Below are positions 44,092 through 51,934 of a DNA stretch of 64,000 nucleotides, in pieces. Position 1 is the first letter of the stretch. Each line of letters starts with the position of its first letter. A model generated the notes under the pieces. That model was given only the letters and a program-made list of their open reading frames with translations. It was not told the origin of the DNA and ran no database searches. Location: positions 124,001-188,000 of the forward strand of contig NZ_FQUR01000009.1 of the NCBI RefSeq assembly GCF_900129115.1, in the 5' to 3' direction. The DNA comes from Thermoanaerobacter uzonensis DSM 18761 (GTDB lineage Bacteria; Bacillota; Thermoanaerobacteria; Thermoanaerobacterales; Thermoanaerobacteraceae). The position numbers were made by a program, and so were the translations under genes.

Positions 44092-44388
44092 TTTACTATC
44101 CCCTCCAATTTATTTTTTAAGATTAATTATTAACTTACAATACATATTAATATATTCTATTTTTTTCTAAAAAATCCTTTATTTTTTTGAAAATTTTTTA
44201 TCGACAGAAAAGACACTTTTTTTACTTTAGCAAACATTTAACAAGTCTATGTAAAACTATTTGGTGTTTTTGCAATATCGAAAATTGTAAATTATTCTAT
44301 CTATGTTTAATATTAGAACTATAATTGTCGAAAAAAATTTATAAAAACTTTCTATCAGGAAAATTTCAGAAAATACGAAAACTCTTTT
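44092..44388. other. Non-coding AT-rich stretch
   Basis: 297 bases between two minus-strand genes with long A and T runs. Apart from the operator-like site at 44121-44134 I see no gene, hairpin terminator or convincing promoter. Confidence 0.6.
44121..44134. promoter_or_regulatory. Operator-like site A (GATTAATTATTAAC)
   Basis: Upstream of the 43726-44091 gene. It shares GATTAAWWATTAAY with sites at 44663-44676 and 45164-45177. Confidence 0.4.
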
Positions 44389-44574
44389 TTAAAGTTTTAA
44401 TATCTCCTTTATTTTATCCATATATTTTTTCCCTGACCTTTCACCATGTAAAATCATGCTTAAATATGGCTCGCTGGTACCTATCAATCGCGACAATTCT
44501 TTTTGTGTCATATTCAGTTCTGCCAATCTGTCATTCACTAACTTTCCAAAATCTGTAAGTCTTCTTTTTTTCAT
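44389..44574 (-). CDS. Small XRE-type helix-turn-helix protein
   Basis: 61 residues from ATG 44574 (GGGGGGTG seven bases upstream; a longer frame to 44616 has no ribosome site). Almost the whole protein is one HTH: FGKLVNDRLAELNMTQKELS, then LIGTSEPYLSMILHGER as the recognition region. No effector domain is present. It is divergent from the larger XRE regulator at 44752, and the space between them holds two palindromes, an arrangement like a phage or stress-type switch. Function unknown. Confidence 0.8.
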   Translation of the reverse strand: MKKRRLTDFGKLVNDRLAELNMTQKELSRLIGTSEPYLSMILHGERSGKKYMDKIKEILKL

Positions 44575-44650
44575 CAAAGCACCCCCCCTATTTTTCCTAC
44601 AAGCAAAAGTTAGCATATTTATTCAGTAGGAATAATAAAATATTTGTGTT

Positions 44651-44682
44651 AAAATAGATAATGATTAAAAATTAACTATTTT
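44651..44682. promoter_or_regulatory. Operator-like palindrome B between divergent HTH genes
   Basis: Imperfect 32-bp palindrome: AAAATAG (44651-44657) and CTATTTT (44676-44682) outside, TAAT/ATTA inside, containing GATTAAAAATTAAC. Confidence 0.5.
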
Positions 44683-44692
44683 AAATATATAT

Positions 44693-44731
44693 CTGAATTA
44701 CGAAAATGTCAATACTAATATCGTAATTCAG
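44693..44731. promoter_or_regulatory. 11-bp inverted repeat in the 5' region of the XRE gene
   Basis: CTGAATTACGA (44693-44703) and TCGTAATTCAG (44721-44731) are perfect inverted copies 17 bases apart. The second arm ends 10 bases before AGGAGG. It could be a two-site operator or an mRNA hairpin. Confidence 0.55.
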
Positions 44732-44751
44732 AAAAACAAAGGAGGAGTGTT

Positions 44752-45150
44752 ATGGATACAGTCGGCGAACGTATAAAATATGCTCGTAAAAAAAATAATT
44801 TAACTATAACAGCTTTGAGCAAACTCACAGGTTTATCTGTTGGAAATTTAAGTGACCTTGAAAATAACAAATCAATGCCTTCTTCCAATGCTTTGATAAA
44901 GTTAAAAAACGCCCTTAATGTTTCAATAGATTGGCTTCTTACTGGACAACAAATAGAATATATAAAAGAAGAAGAGGAAAAATACTTGTCGAGAGAAGAG
45001 TTTGAAAGCATCAGTGAAAAGGATAAAATAATTTTTAAAGCCTTTGAAACATTGCCTGAGGAAAGAAAGAGAGATATAGAAGGGTATATAAAAGTGAGTT
45101 TGAATACCACTGATTTAGAAAAGTTCATTAAAAAAGAAAAGAAAGTATAA
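44752..45150 (+). CDS. XRE family transcriptional regulator
   Basis: 132 residues. The N-terminal HTH_3 domain covers about 1-62 (VGERIKYARKKNNLTITALS, GLSVGNLSDLENNKSMPSS, LNVSIDWLLTG). It is followed by a charged linker and a short helical C-terminal region (LSREEFESISEKDKIIFKAF) that may form dimers. GGAGGAGTG before the ATG. The neighbouring palindromes suggest autoregulation and control of the divergent small HTH gene. No toxin, peptidase or phage gene is adjacent. Confidence 0.88.
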   Translation: MDTVGERIKYARKKNNLTITALSKLTGLSVGNLSDLENNKSMPSSNALIKLKNALNVSIDWLLTGQQIEYIKEEEEKYLSREEFESISEKDKIIFKAFETLPEERKRDIEGYIKVSLNTTDLEKFIKKEKKV

Positions 45151-45158
45151 TTTTAACC

Positions 45159-45183
45159 ATTATGATTAATAATTAATCATAAT
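45159..45183. promoter_or_regulatory. Perfect 25-bp palindrome C downstream of the XRE gene
   Basis: ATTATGATTAAT-A-ATTAATCATAAT. It contains the same GATTAAWWATTAAY core as sites A and B. With few G/C pairs and no T-run of its own it is a poor terminator, so an operator is the better reading. Confidence 0.5.
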
Positions 45184-45190
45184 GACAAAA

Positions 45191-45219
45191 GATTACGGCT
45201 GCATTTTGCAGCCGTAATC
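45191..45219. terminator. Bidirectional terminator between XRE gene and hcp
   Basis: GATTACGGCTGC and GCAGCCGTAATC form a perfect 12-bp stem with a five-base loop; TTTTGTC follows on the minus strand and TTTACT on the plus strand. Confidence 0.88.
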
Positions 45220-45220
45220 T

Positions 45221-46864
45221 TTACTCACCCATGAACATTTTCATATCATCTTCTACGTTTGTAATACCACCAATGCCAAATTTGTCAACTAATACTTTTG
45301 TGACATTTGGCGATAAGAAAGCAGGAAGCGTAGGCCCTAAATGAATATTTTTTACTCCAAGGTATAAAAGTGCCAAAAGCACTATAACAGCCTTTTGTTC
45401 ATACCATGCAATGTTATAAGAAATAGGAAGCTCGTTTATGTCACTTAAGCTAAAGACTTCTTTAAGCTTCATGGCTATTACAGCTAATGAGTAAGAGTCA
45501 TTGCACTGTCCTGCGTCTAAAACTCTCGGAATTCCGTTTATGTCTCCAAGGTTTAACTTGTTGTACCTGTATTTTGCACAGCCTGCAGTTAAAATGACTG
45601 TATCTTTAGGAAGAGCTTTAGCAAATTCGGTATAATAGGTTCTGCTCTTCATTCTGCCGTCACAGCCTGCCATTACGAAAAATCTCTTTATAGCTCCTGT
45701 CTTTACCGCTTCTACAATTTTATCCGCCAGCTCTAAAACTTGGTTGTGAGCAAAACCTCCAATTATTTCCCCTCTTTCAATCTCCACAGGTGGCTTGCAT
45801 CTCTTTGCATGTTCAATTATTTCTGAAAAGTCCTTCTTTCCGTCTGGACCTTCTGGAATGTATTTTACTCCCTCAAAGCCTACAACACCTGTAGTATAAA
45901 CTCTATCCTTGTAGGAATCCTTTGGAGGTACAAGGCAGTTTGTAGTCATTAAAATTGGTCCGTTAAATAGCTCGAACTCCTTATCCTGCTGCCACCATGC
46001 ATTTCCATAGTTACCAACAAAATGTGTATATTTCTTAAAAGCTGGATAATAATGAGCAGGAAGCATTTCTCCATGTGTATAAACATCTACCCCTGTACCA
46101 GCAGTTTGCTCCAACAATTGCTCTAAGTCTTTCAAATCATGACCGCTTATCAATATTCCAGGATTATTTCTCACACCAATATTAACTTTTGTTATCTCAG
46201 GATGGCCATAAGTCGAAGTATTTGCTTTGTCAAGGAGCGCCATTGTATCAACGCCATATTTTCCTGTTTCCATAGCCAGAGCCACATAATCATCTGCAGT
46301 TAAGCTGTCATCTAAAACTTTAGCTAAAGCTTTCTCCATAAACCTAAATATATTATCATCTTTGTATCCCAGCTGATATGCGTGATATGCATAAGCCGCC
46401 ATACCTTTTACACCATAAGTGATAAGCTCTCTCAAAGACCTTATATCTTCATCTTTTGTAGATAAAACTCCTACTTCGGCTGCTATTGCTTCTATATCTT
46501 CATCTGTATCATAAACCCAGTTTATTGCCTCACAGGATTCGTCTACTTCAACTCCTGCCTTTTTAAGGTCTTCTTTTATTTCTTCTCTTAATGCAACAGC
46601 TTCTTTTATTTTGTTAATAAAGAAGTTTCTGTCAAAATTAACGTTAGTTATTGTGGAAAATAATCCCTCAAAAAGGAATTTGTCCGTCTTCTCTTTATTT
46701 ACTCCTGCCTCTCTTGCTTTTAAATTTAAAAACGATATGCCTTTCAATGTAAAAATCAGCAAATCCTGAAGATTTGCAACATCGTCTGTCTTACCGCATA
46801 CGCCTCGTACTGTACACCCTATGCCTTTTGAAGCTTCTTGACATTGATAACAAAACATACTCAT
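45221..46864 (-). CDS. hcp: Hydroxylamine reductase (hybrid-cluster protein)
   Basis: Iron-sulfur-oxygen cluster enzyme that reduces hydroxylamine and, in E. coli, nitric oxide; it protects anaerobes from nitrosative stress. 547 residues. The N-terminal cysteines C5, C8, C17 and C23 hold the cubane cluster ([16 protein letters not shown]). Hybrid-cluster ligands lie in [58 protein letters not shown] and [18 protein letters not shown] lies before ATG 46864. A Crp/Fnr-type palindrome upstream fits activation by an HcpR-like regulator. Confidence 0.97.
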   Translation of the reverse strand: MSMFCYQCQEASKGIGCTVRGVCGKTDDVANLQDLLIFTLKGISFLNLKAREAGVNKEKTDKFLFEGLFSTITNVNFDRNFFINKIKEAVALREEIKEDLKKAGVEVDESCEAINWVYDTDEDIEAIAAEVGVLSTKDEDIRSLRELITYGVKGMAAYAYHAYQLGYKDDNIFRFMEKALAKVLDDSLTADDYVALAMETGKYGVDTMALLDKANTSTYGHPEITKVNIGVRNNPGILISGHDLKDLEQLLEQTAGTGVDVYTHGEMLPAHYYPAFKKYTHFVGNYGNAWWQQDKEFELFNGPILMTTNCLVPPKDSYKDRVYTTGVVGFEGVKYIPEGPDGKKDFSEIIEHAKRCKPPVEIERGEIIGGFAHNQVLELADKIVEAVKTGAIKRFFVMAGCDGRMKSRTYYTEFAKALPKDTVILTAGCAKYRYNKLNLGDINGIPRVLDAGQCNDSYSLAVIAMKLKEVFSLSDINELPISYNIAWYEQKAVIVLLALLYLGVKNIHLGPTLPAFLSPNVTKVLVDKFGIGGITNVEDDMKMFMGE

Positions 46865-46897
46865 TTTGCTTCCTCCTTTTTAAGTTCTCGTTCATAG

Positions 46898-46903
46898 ATT
46901 ATG
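46898..46903 (-). promoter_or_regulatory. -10 element of the hcp promoter
   Basis: CATAAT on the minus strand with a poor -35, as expected for an activator-dependent promoter. Confidence 0.45.
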
Positions 46904-46927
46904 ATAAGCCAAAAACTCAAAAGAATC

Positions 46928-46943
46928 TGTGATAAAAATCACA
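46928..46943. promoter_or_regulatory. Crp/Fnr-family operator, HcpR type, upstream of hcp
   Basis: TGTGA-TAAAAA-TCACA, an exact TGTGAN6TCACA palindrome. Its centre is about 41-45 bases upstream of the start predicted from the -10 box, the usual place for a class II activator. HcpR sites of this form are known before hcp in other anaerobes; the regulator gene itself is not in the window. Confidence 0.75.
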
Positions 46944-46951
46944 AAATAAAA

Positions 46952-46979
46952 ACTCCAAATGAGCATATTCATTTGGAGT
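46952..46979 (-). terminator. Terminator of the DUF503 gene
   Basis: ACTCCAAATGA, six-base loop, TCATTTGGAGT, then TTTTTATTTT on the minus strand. Confidence 0.88.
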
Positions 46980-47266
46980 CACACATTTATTGTATCCATT
47001 TCTATATTTTCTATATAAGCATCTGTATTTTCTTCAATATAGTCTACAACCTCTTGAACTATTTTATTTGTTAAAACAGCATCACTCCCACACACTGAAA
47101 AACCTATGACAATTGATTTGTGCAAATTTTGGTTTTCTATTTCGCATATAGAAACATTATAATGACTTTTTACTTTACCTACAATACTTCTTACAATCAT
47201 TCTTTTTTCTTTTAAAGAATGAACCCAATTTGCACGTAAATATATTTTACAATAAGATACAATCAT
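46979..47266 (-). CDS. DUF503 (YlxP-like) protein
   Basis: 95 residues: WVHSLKEKRMIVRSIVGKVK followed by VSICEIENQNLHKSIVIGFSV, the recognised DUF503 pattern. Bacillus YlxP lies in the nusA-infB operon and is linked to ribosome assembly; here the gene stands alone, divergent from ytaF. The role here is inferred only from the family. Confidence 0.88.
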   Translation of the reverse strand: MIVSYCKIYLRANWVHSLKEKRMIVRSIVGKVKSHYNVSICEIENQNLHKSIVIGFSVCGSDAVLTNKIVQEVVDYIEENTDAYIENIEMDTINV

Positions 47267-47346
47267 ATATATCCCCTTACATAAGTTTTTCCAGAAAATT
47301 TTTACAATATAATTATACCTTACATTATAAACTGTTTCAATAAAAT

Positions 47347-47402
47347 CACACCTTCTCTATCTAATGCGTACTATAAATAGAGGTTAGATAGAGAGGAGTG
47401 TG
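47347..47402 (+). promoter_or_regulatory. 5' hairpin that would cover the ytaF ribosome site
   Basis: Left arm 47347-47364 and right arm 47384-47402 pair along almost their whole length, with one small bulge (CTCTATCTAA with TTAGATAGAG, CACAC with GTGTG at the base). The right arm contains the GAGGAG ribosome site of ytaF, six bases before the ATG. The loop is about 19 bases. It could be translational control, or a DNA operator. Confidence 0.6.
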
Positions 47403-47407
47403 AACAT

Positions 47408-48031
47408 ATGAAATGGCTAATTATTCTTGGTTTCGCAATATCATCAAGCATAGATAATTTTGGAGTAGGCATTTCCTATGGTATACGAAATATACGAATA
47501 AGCCTTTTTTGTAATACAATTATCGCAGTAATCGCTTTTTTATTTAGCATATCTGGAATTGCCTTTGGCAAATGGTTAAATTCAATACTTCCAGGGTCAC
47601 TCCCTATTTTTGTAGGAGCTTTTTTGCTGTTTATAATCGGACTTAGAATTATTTTGCTGGCCGTACCTCGTAAGTCACTTAACAAAGATATACAACAATC
47701 AAAAGCTGATTCTATAAAAGGTATTTTAGAAAATCCTGAAATTGCAGATTTGGACAAATCGGGAGAAATCAATTTGTTTGAAGCAATTCTTTTAGGAATA
47801 GCCCTTTCAGCAAACGCCCTTACCAATGGCTTAGGTGCAGGTCTTTTAGGCCTCTCCCCTTTTGCTATATCCTTAACTACATCAATTGGGAGCTTTATTT
47901 CTGTATGGGGAGGAGTAAAATTAGGAAAAAGAGTTGCAGAAATACGAATAGGTTCTTTCACCATTGGGCAATTTGGCACAGTGATAAGTGGCGTTATTTT
48001 GCTCTTTATAGCATTTAACGCTTTGCTGTAA
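47408..48031 (+). CDS. ytaF: YtaF family sporulation-associated membrane protein
   Basis: 207 residues with about six membrane segments: FAISSSIDNFGVGISYGIRN at the start, VGAFLLFIIGLRIILLAV, an internal hydrophilic loop (DLDKSGEINLFEAI) and ALSANALTNGLGAGLLGLS. YtaF is related to MntP-type manganese exporters through the shared D-N/GxGxS repeats (SIDNFGVGIS; SANALTNGLGAG). In Bacillus it is linked to sporulation; the transported ion is not known. GAGGAG before the ATG is inside an inverted repeat. Confidence 0.88.
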   Translation: MKWLIILGFAISSSIDNFGVGISYGIRNIRISLFCNTIIAVIAFLFSISGIAFGKWLNSILPGSLPIFVGAFLLFIIGLRIILLAVPRKSLNKDIQQSKADSIKGILENPEIADLDKSGEINLFEAILLGIALSANALTNGLGAGLLGLSPFAISLTTSIGSFISVWGGVKLGKRVAEIRIGSFTIGQFGTVISGVILLFIAFNALL

Positions 48032-48097
48032 AAAGATATAACAATTGACAAATCTTTTGAATATAATATAGTGTACCAAAAACTCCGAGGTGATTTT

Positions 48098-48757
48098 ATG
48101 GAAGCAATGGATAGCATACTAAGAACTTGCCTCCCCCAAATAGGAGCACCAGCCCCAGATTTCAAAGCTAATAGCACTTTTGGCCCTATAAAATTATCCG
48201 ATTATAGAGGTAAATGGATTGTACTATTTTCACATCCAGGAGATTTTACGCCTGTTTGCACTACTGAATTTATAGCTTTTACACAAGTTTATACCAGTTT
48301 TGTAGAGAGAAATGTACAATTGATAGGATTAAGTGTAGACAGCAATCCTTCCCATTTAGCTTGGGTACAAAATATATACAAAAATACTGGTATAGAAATT
48401 CCTTTCCCTATAATAGAAGATAAAGATATGAAAATAGCAAAATTGTACGGAATGATATCCCCCGCAGAAAGTTCTACAAGTACTATTAGAGCTGTATTTG
48501 TAATTGATGACAAACAGATACTTCGCCTTATACTGTATTATCCTCTCGAAATGGGTAGAAACATCCAAGAAATAATACGAATTATTGATGCACTGCAAAC
48601 AGTAGATAAATACAAGGTTTTAGCACCCGCCAACTGGTATCCGGGTATGCCTGTCATTGTTCCACCTCCAAAAACTTATGCCGAACTTAAAGAAAGAGTT
48701 AAAAACATTGAAGGATATAATTGTACTGACTGGTATTTATGTTATAAAAAAGTTTAA
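48098..48757 (+). CDS. Peroxiredoxin, AhpC/TSA Prx6-like
   Basis: Thiol peroxidase reducing hydrogen peroxide and organic peroxides. 219 residues from ATG 48098 (CGAGGTG six bases before; the longer frame from 48071 has no ribosome site). Peroxidatic Cys C54 in HPGDFTPVCTTEF, conserved Arg in STIRAVFVID, then LRLILYYPLEMGRNIQEIIR and the Prx6-type C-terminal domain ending NCTDWYLCYKK. The C-terminal cysteines resemble those of archaeal/thermophilic Prx6 enzymes that resolve with a second cysteine. Separate from ytaF by 66 bases. Confidence 0.93.
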   Translation: MEAMDSILRTCLPQIGAPAPDFKANSTFGPIKLSDYRGKWIVLFSHPGDFTPVCTTEFIAFTQVYTSFVERNVQLIGLSVDSNPSHLAWVQNIYKNTGIEIPFPIIEDKDMKIAKLYGMISPAESSTSTIRAVFVIDDKQILRLILYYPLEMGRNIQEIIRIIDALQTVDKYKVLAPANWYPGMPVIVPPPKTYAELKERVKNIEGYNCTDWYLCYKKV

Positions 48758-48780
48758 GCCGGAATTTTCCGGCTTAAACT
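48751..48780. terminator. Bidirectional terminator between peroxiredoxin and hydrolase genes
   Basis: AGTTTAAGCCGG-AATTTT-CCGGCTTAAACT, a perfect 12-bp stem, including the peroxiredoxin stop codon. Confidence 0.85.
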
Positions 48781-48781
48781 T

Positions 48782-50035
48782 TTACCTGCTTTGGAAATCG
48801 TAAACCATCTTTGATATTTGCCTTATTACAGTATATGCATAAGAATCATCTGACCCATCTACATTGTTTGCCAAGACCGTCAAGATATAAGGCTTTGTGG
48901 GATGAAAAACTATTGCAGTGTCATTTACAACATTTGAAAGGTTGCCTATTTTGTGTGCTACTTCTATTTCATCAGGTATTGGATATGATATTCTATCGTT
49001 GTATATGGTATTTTTGAGATAATACATCAATTCTCCAGCTGTATCCGGATGAGCCTTCACATAATTTAAGAGATTTTCCATATACATTCTCATATCTCTT
49101 GGGGAAGTAACATTGCTGTTATAAGGTATTACATTTGCTCCCAAGCTTTCCATGAATTTTATATAGTTATCCCGCCCTACAACTCTCATAATCATATTTG
49201 ATGCTATATTATCACTCTCTTCAATCGAACGTCTTGAAAGCTCTCTTATAGTATAATAACTTCCAACAGGGTCTGCCTGTATAGAACCAGCACCCCCTTC
49301 ATAGTCAGCTTGAGTGTATTGCACTTTCATATTAGGGTCTATTTTTCCATCGGTTATAAGAGTATAAAGGTAAAAGTTAAGAGGTACTTTATAAGTGCTT
49401 GCCGCAATAAACGAATCATAACCGTTTATTTCAAAAGTTTGCCCTGTATTTAAGTCAATAAAGTAAACTCCGTATTTACCAGGATATTCAGATATTAATG
49501 CCTGAATGTTATTTTTAAGTTCTTGATAATTTGTAGCATTGTTCAATTGCTGCGGCACTTCAACAGGCGGATGAGGAATTAAAATCTTTTGCCCAACATA
49601 TAAACTATCCCCATCATTTAATCCATTTGCATCCATTATATTTTGGACATTCGTTCCATGGCGCTTTGCTATAAAGTATAAGTTGTCACCTGGTTTGACA
49701 GAGTAAACTATCGGGTCAGCCCAGGAAACAGTTTCAAGAGCAGCATATGTCTTAGGACCTACAATTCCATCTGGCACAAGATTCTTGCACCTTTGAAAGT
49801 CTAAAACTCCATTTAATGTCATTTTACCAAATATGCCATCAACAGTACCTGTATCAAATCCCGCTTTATTTAACATAGCTTGTAATTCTTCTACATCAGT
49901 TCCATACGCCCCGCTATATAAAAGCCTTGACCCAAAAGTGAATTTTGGAAGATTTCTTGCATACGAAAATATAGGTATCAATACAACAATAGCAATAATA
50001 AGAATCCATGAAAGTATCTTTTTTATATTCTTCAA
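48782..50035 (-). CDS. Exported class A beta-lactamase-fold serine hydrolase with PG-binding and LysM domains
   Basis: 417 residues from TTG 50035, which follows GGGGGGA by five bases. The ATG at 50059 is rejected because it lies next to the -10 box, at the predicted RNA start. N-terminal membrane/signal segment, PG_binding_1 domain (about 38-102: YGTDVEELQAMLNKAGFDTG, GKMTLNGVLDFQ), LysM (about 110-154: YSVKPGDNLYFIAKRHGT), then the penicillin-recognising fold: S-T-Y-K at S213, E-S-D-N, and H-K-I-G in the KTG position. The omega-loop Glu (ExxLN) that class A beta-lactamases use to deacylate is not visible, so a carboxypeptidase or signalling role is as likely as drug resistance. Confidence 0.88.
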   Translation of the reverse strand: MKNIKKILSWILIIAIVVLIPIFSYARNLPKFTFGSRLLYSGAYGTDVEELQAMLNKAGFDTGTVDGIFGKMTLNGVLDFQRCKNLVPDGIVGPKTYAALETVSWADPIVYSVKPGDNLYFIAKRHGTNVQNIMDANGLNDGDSLYVGQKILIPHPPVEVPQQLNNATNYQELKNNIQALISEYPGKYGVYFIDLNTGQTFEINGYDSFIAASTYKVPLNFYLYTLITDGKIDPNMKVQYTQADYEGGAGSIQADPVGSYYTIRELSRRSIEESDNIASNMIMRVVGRDNYIKFMESLGANVIPYNSNVTSPRDMRMYMENLLNYVKAHPDTAGELMYYLKNTIYNDRISYPIPDEIEVAHKIGNLSNVVNDTAIVFHPTKPYILTVLANNVDGSDDSYAYTVIRQISKMVYDFQSR

Positions 50036-50059
50036 TTTTATCCCCCCATTCAACTCCAT

Positions 50060-50088
50060 ATTATACTGTATATAACATCATATTTCAA
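50060..50088 (-). promoter_or_regulatory. Promoter of the LysM serine hydrolase gene
   Basis: TTGAAA (50083-50088), 17 bases, TATAAT (50060-50065) on the minus strand; leader of about 18 bases to the TTG start. Confidence 0.8.
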
Positions 50089-50181
50089 TAAATATATATA
50101 TCCATATATACCAATTTACAAATATGATTTTATAAATAAAAAGTTTCTTAATGGGGATATTAATTATGAGGTGATTTAAAT

Positions 50182-50994
50182 ATGCGCTCGATGTGGAAAG
50201 GAGCTATAAGTTTTGGCCTTGTAAGTATCCCCATAAAACTGTATACCGCTACAGAAGACCATGCCATACATTTTAGGCAACTTCACAAAGAATGTAAATC
50301 CCCCATAAAATATGAAAAAATATGTCCTGTATGTAATAGATCCGTTTCAGATGAGGAAATAGTGCAAGGGTATGAATACGAACCAGGTAAATTTGTCATT
50401 ATAGATGATGAAGATTTGGAAAGGATACCTATGCCAACAGTTAAAACCATTGATATAGTAGATTTTACCGATATAGGACAAATAGACCCCATATATTATG
50501 ACAAAACATATTTCATTGTACCTGAAGATATTGGTACAAAGCCTTATGTACTTTTAAGAGATTCTATGAAAGAAACAAACCGAGTTGCAATAGCGAAAGT
50601 GGTAATTAGGTCAAAGCAAAATCTCGCATGCATACGAGTGTATGATGAAAAATACATGGTCATGGAAACAATGCATTTCCCTGATGAAATAAAAAACGCA
50701 AACCAGCTTCCTCCCTTAAGAGAAGTAAGCTTACAGGAAAATGAAATAAAAATGGCCAAACAACTTATTGATACTTTGACCTCCGATTTTAAACCCGAAA
50801 AATATGATGATAGCTACAGAAAAGCGTTAATTGAAATGATTGAGTCAAAGATACAGGACAAAGATGTAGAAATTCCCCAAAAAGCACCTGAAGCCGATAA
50901 TGTTCTTGATTTAGTAAGTGCATTAAAAGCGAGTATTGAATCTGTAAAGAATGAAGAAAAAGCAAAAAAAGGACGCAAAAGAAAAGGCGCATAA
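50182..50994 (+). CDS. ku: Ku protein for non-homologous end joining
   Basis: Homodimeric ring that binds DNA double-strand ends and recruits LigD. 270 residues: MRSMWKGAISFGLVSIPIKL at the start, FRQLHKECKSPIKYEKICP, EDLERIPMPTVKTIDIVDF and YYDKTYFIVPED, all typical of bacterial Ku. It ends in a basic tail (KAKKGRKRKGA), a feature known to affect threading and ligase stimulation. GAGGTG before the ATG; the ligase gene follows at once. In spore formers this system repairs breaks in germinating spores. Confidence 0.96.
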   Translation: MRSMWKGAISFGLVSIPIKLYTATEDHAIHFRQLHKECKSPIKYEKICPVCNRSVSDEEIVQGYEYEPGKFVIIDDEDLERIPMPTVKTIDIVDFTDIGQIDPIYYDKTYFIVPEDIGTKPYVLLRDSMKETNRVAIAKVVIRSKQNLACIRVYDEKYMVMETMHFPDEIKNANQLPPLREVSLQENEIKMAKQLIDTLTSDFKPEKYDDSYRKALIEMIESKIQDKDVEIPQKAPEADNVLDLVSALKASIESVKNEEKAKKGRKRKGA

Positions 50995-51008
50995 AAGGAA
51001 GATTGAAT

Positions 51009-51932
51009 ATGTCTATGATAGAAGAAAAAATATCACCTATGCTGGCATCCAGTAGTGACCCTTTTGATAGCCCCGAATGGATATATGAAGTCAAATGGGA
51101 TGGTTCAAGGACTATTGCTTTTATTTCAAATAAAACAAGACTTCAAGATAGAAGGCTTGTTGATATAACCCATCAGTTCCCAGATTTAGCATTACTTCAT
51201 AAGCAAATAAAAGCAAAAGAAGCAATACTTGACGGTGAACTTGTAGTTTTAAAAAACGGCAAGCCCAGTTACAAAAGCATTATGTCGAGAAAGCATCAAC
51301 AAAATTTAGTAAAAATAAATCTTTTAAGCAAGATAATACCCGTAATTTTCATAACATGGGATATATTATATTTAAACGGCAAATCTCTTGTAGAATTGCC
51401 ACTTATAGAGAGAAAAGATATCCTTAGAAAAACAGTTAAAGAAAACGAGATCATAAAAATATCAGATTTTATATTTGAACATGGAAAAATGCTTTTTGAA
51501 GAGACAGGGAAAAAAGGACTTGAAGGAATTGTTGCCAAAAAAGCAGATTCAAAATATTTAATAGGAAAAAGGAGTAAACTCTGGCTTAAGTCAAAACATT
51601 TTATTGTAATAAATGCTGTTATTATAGGGTACAGAACTGACAAAACAGCCCTCATACTGGGGCTTTACGATGAGGAGAATAATTTAATAAACATAGGAAG
51701 TTGTGAATCAGGCTTATCCCAGAAGGAATTAAAAGCATTCTATGAAGTTGCCAAGGAGATAAAAGCCCCAGATAATTATTATAACTTTAAAGAAAAAAAT
51801 GTGCAGTGGTTAAAACCCTTGCTAACATGTAAAGTGAGATTTATGGAATGGTCTGAAAACATGAAGATGAGGGCACCTTCTTTTATTCAATTTGAGTATA
51901 ACGTAAAACCAGAAGAGTGCAGGTTTGAATAA
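51009..51932 (+). CDS. ligD: ATP-dependent DNA ligase, ligase-domain-only LigD
   Basis: 307 residues from ATG 51009 (GGAAG upstream; the TTG at 51003 is less well placed). Nucleotidyltransferase motif I YEVKWDGSR with the adenylated K29, ILDGELVV, FITWDILYLNG, EGIVAKKADSKY and LWLKSKHF, then the OB-fold with VRFMEWSENMKMRAPSF. Polymerase/primase and 3'-phosphoesterase domains found in mycobacterial LigD are absent, so end processing must come from elsewhere. Fourteen bases after ku. Confidence 0.94.
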   Translation: MSMIEEKISPMLASSSDPFDSPEWIYEVKWDGSRTIAFISNKTRLQDRRLVDITHQFPDLALLHKQIKAKEAILDGELVVLKNGKPSYKSIMSRKHQQNLVKINLLSKIIPVIFITWDILYLNGKSLVELPLIERKDILRKTVKENEIIKISDFIFEHGKMLFEETGKKGLEGIVAKKADSKYLIGKRSKLWLKSKHFIVINAVIIGYRTDKTALILGLYDEENNLINIGSCESGLSQKELKAFYEVAKEIKAPDNYYNFKEKNVQWLKPLLTCKVRFMEWSENMKMRAPSFIQFEYNVKPEECRFE

Positions 51933-51934
51933 AC

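Noticed and set aside
45159-45183. 25-bp palindrome as terminator of the XRE gene
   Set aside because: The stem is almost all A/T with no T-run after it; a strong GC-rich terminator follows at 45191-45219.
46928-46943. cAMP-CRP regulation of hcp
   Set aside because: The palindrome fits Crp, but clostridial anaerobes use other Crp/Fnr members (HcpR) for this gene; no evidence for cAMP signalling here.
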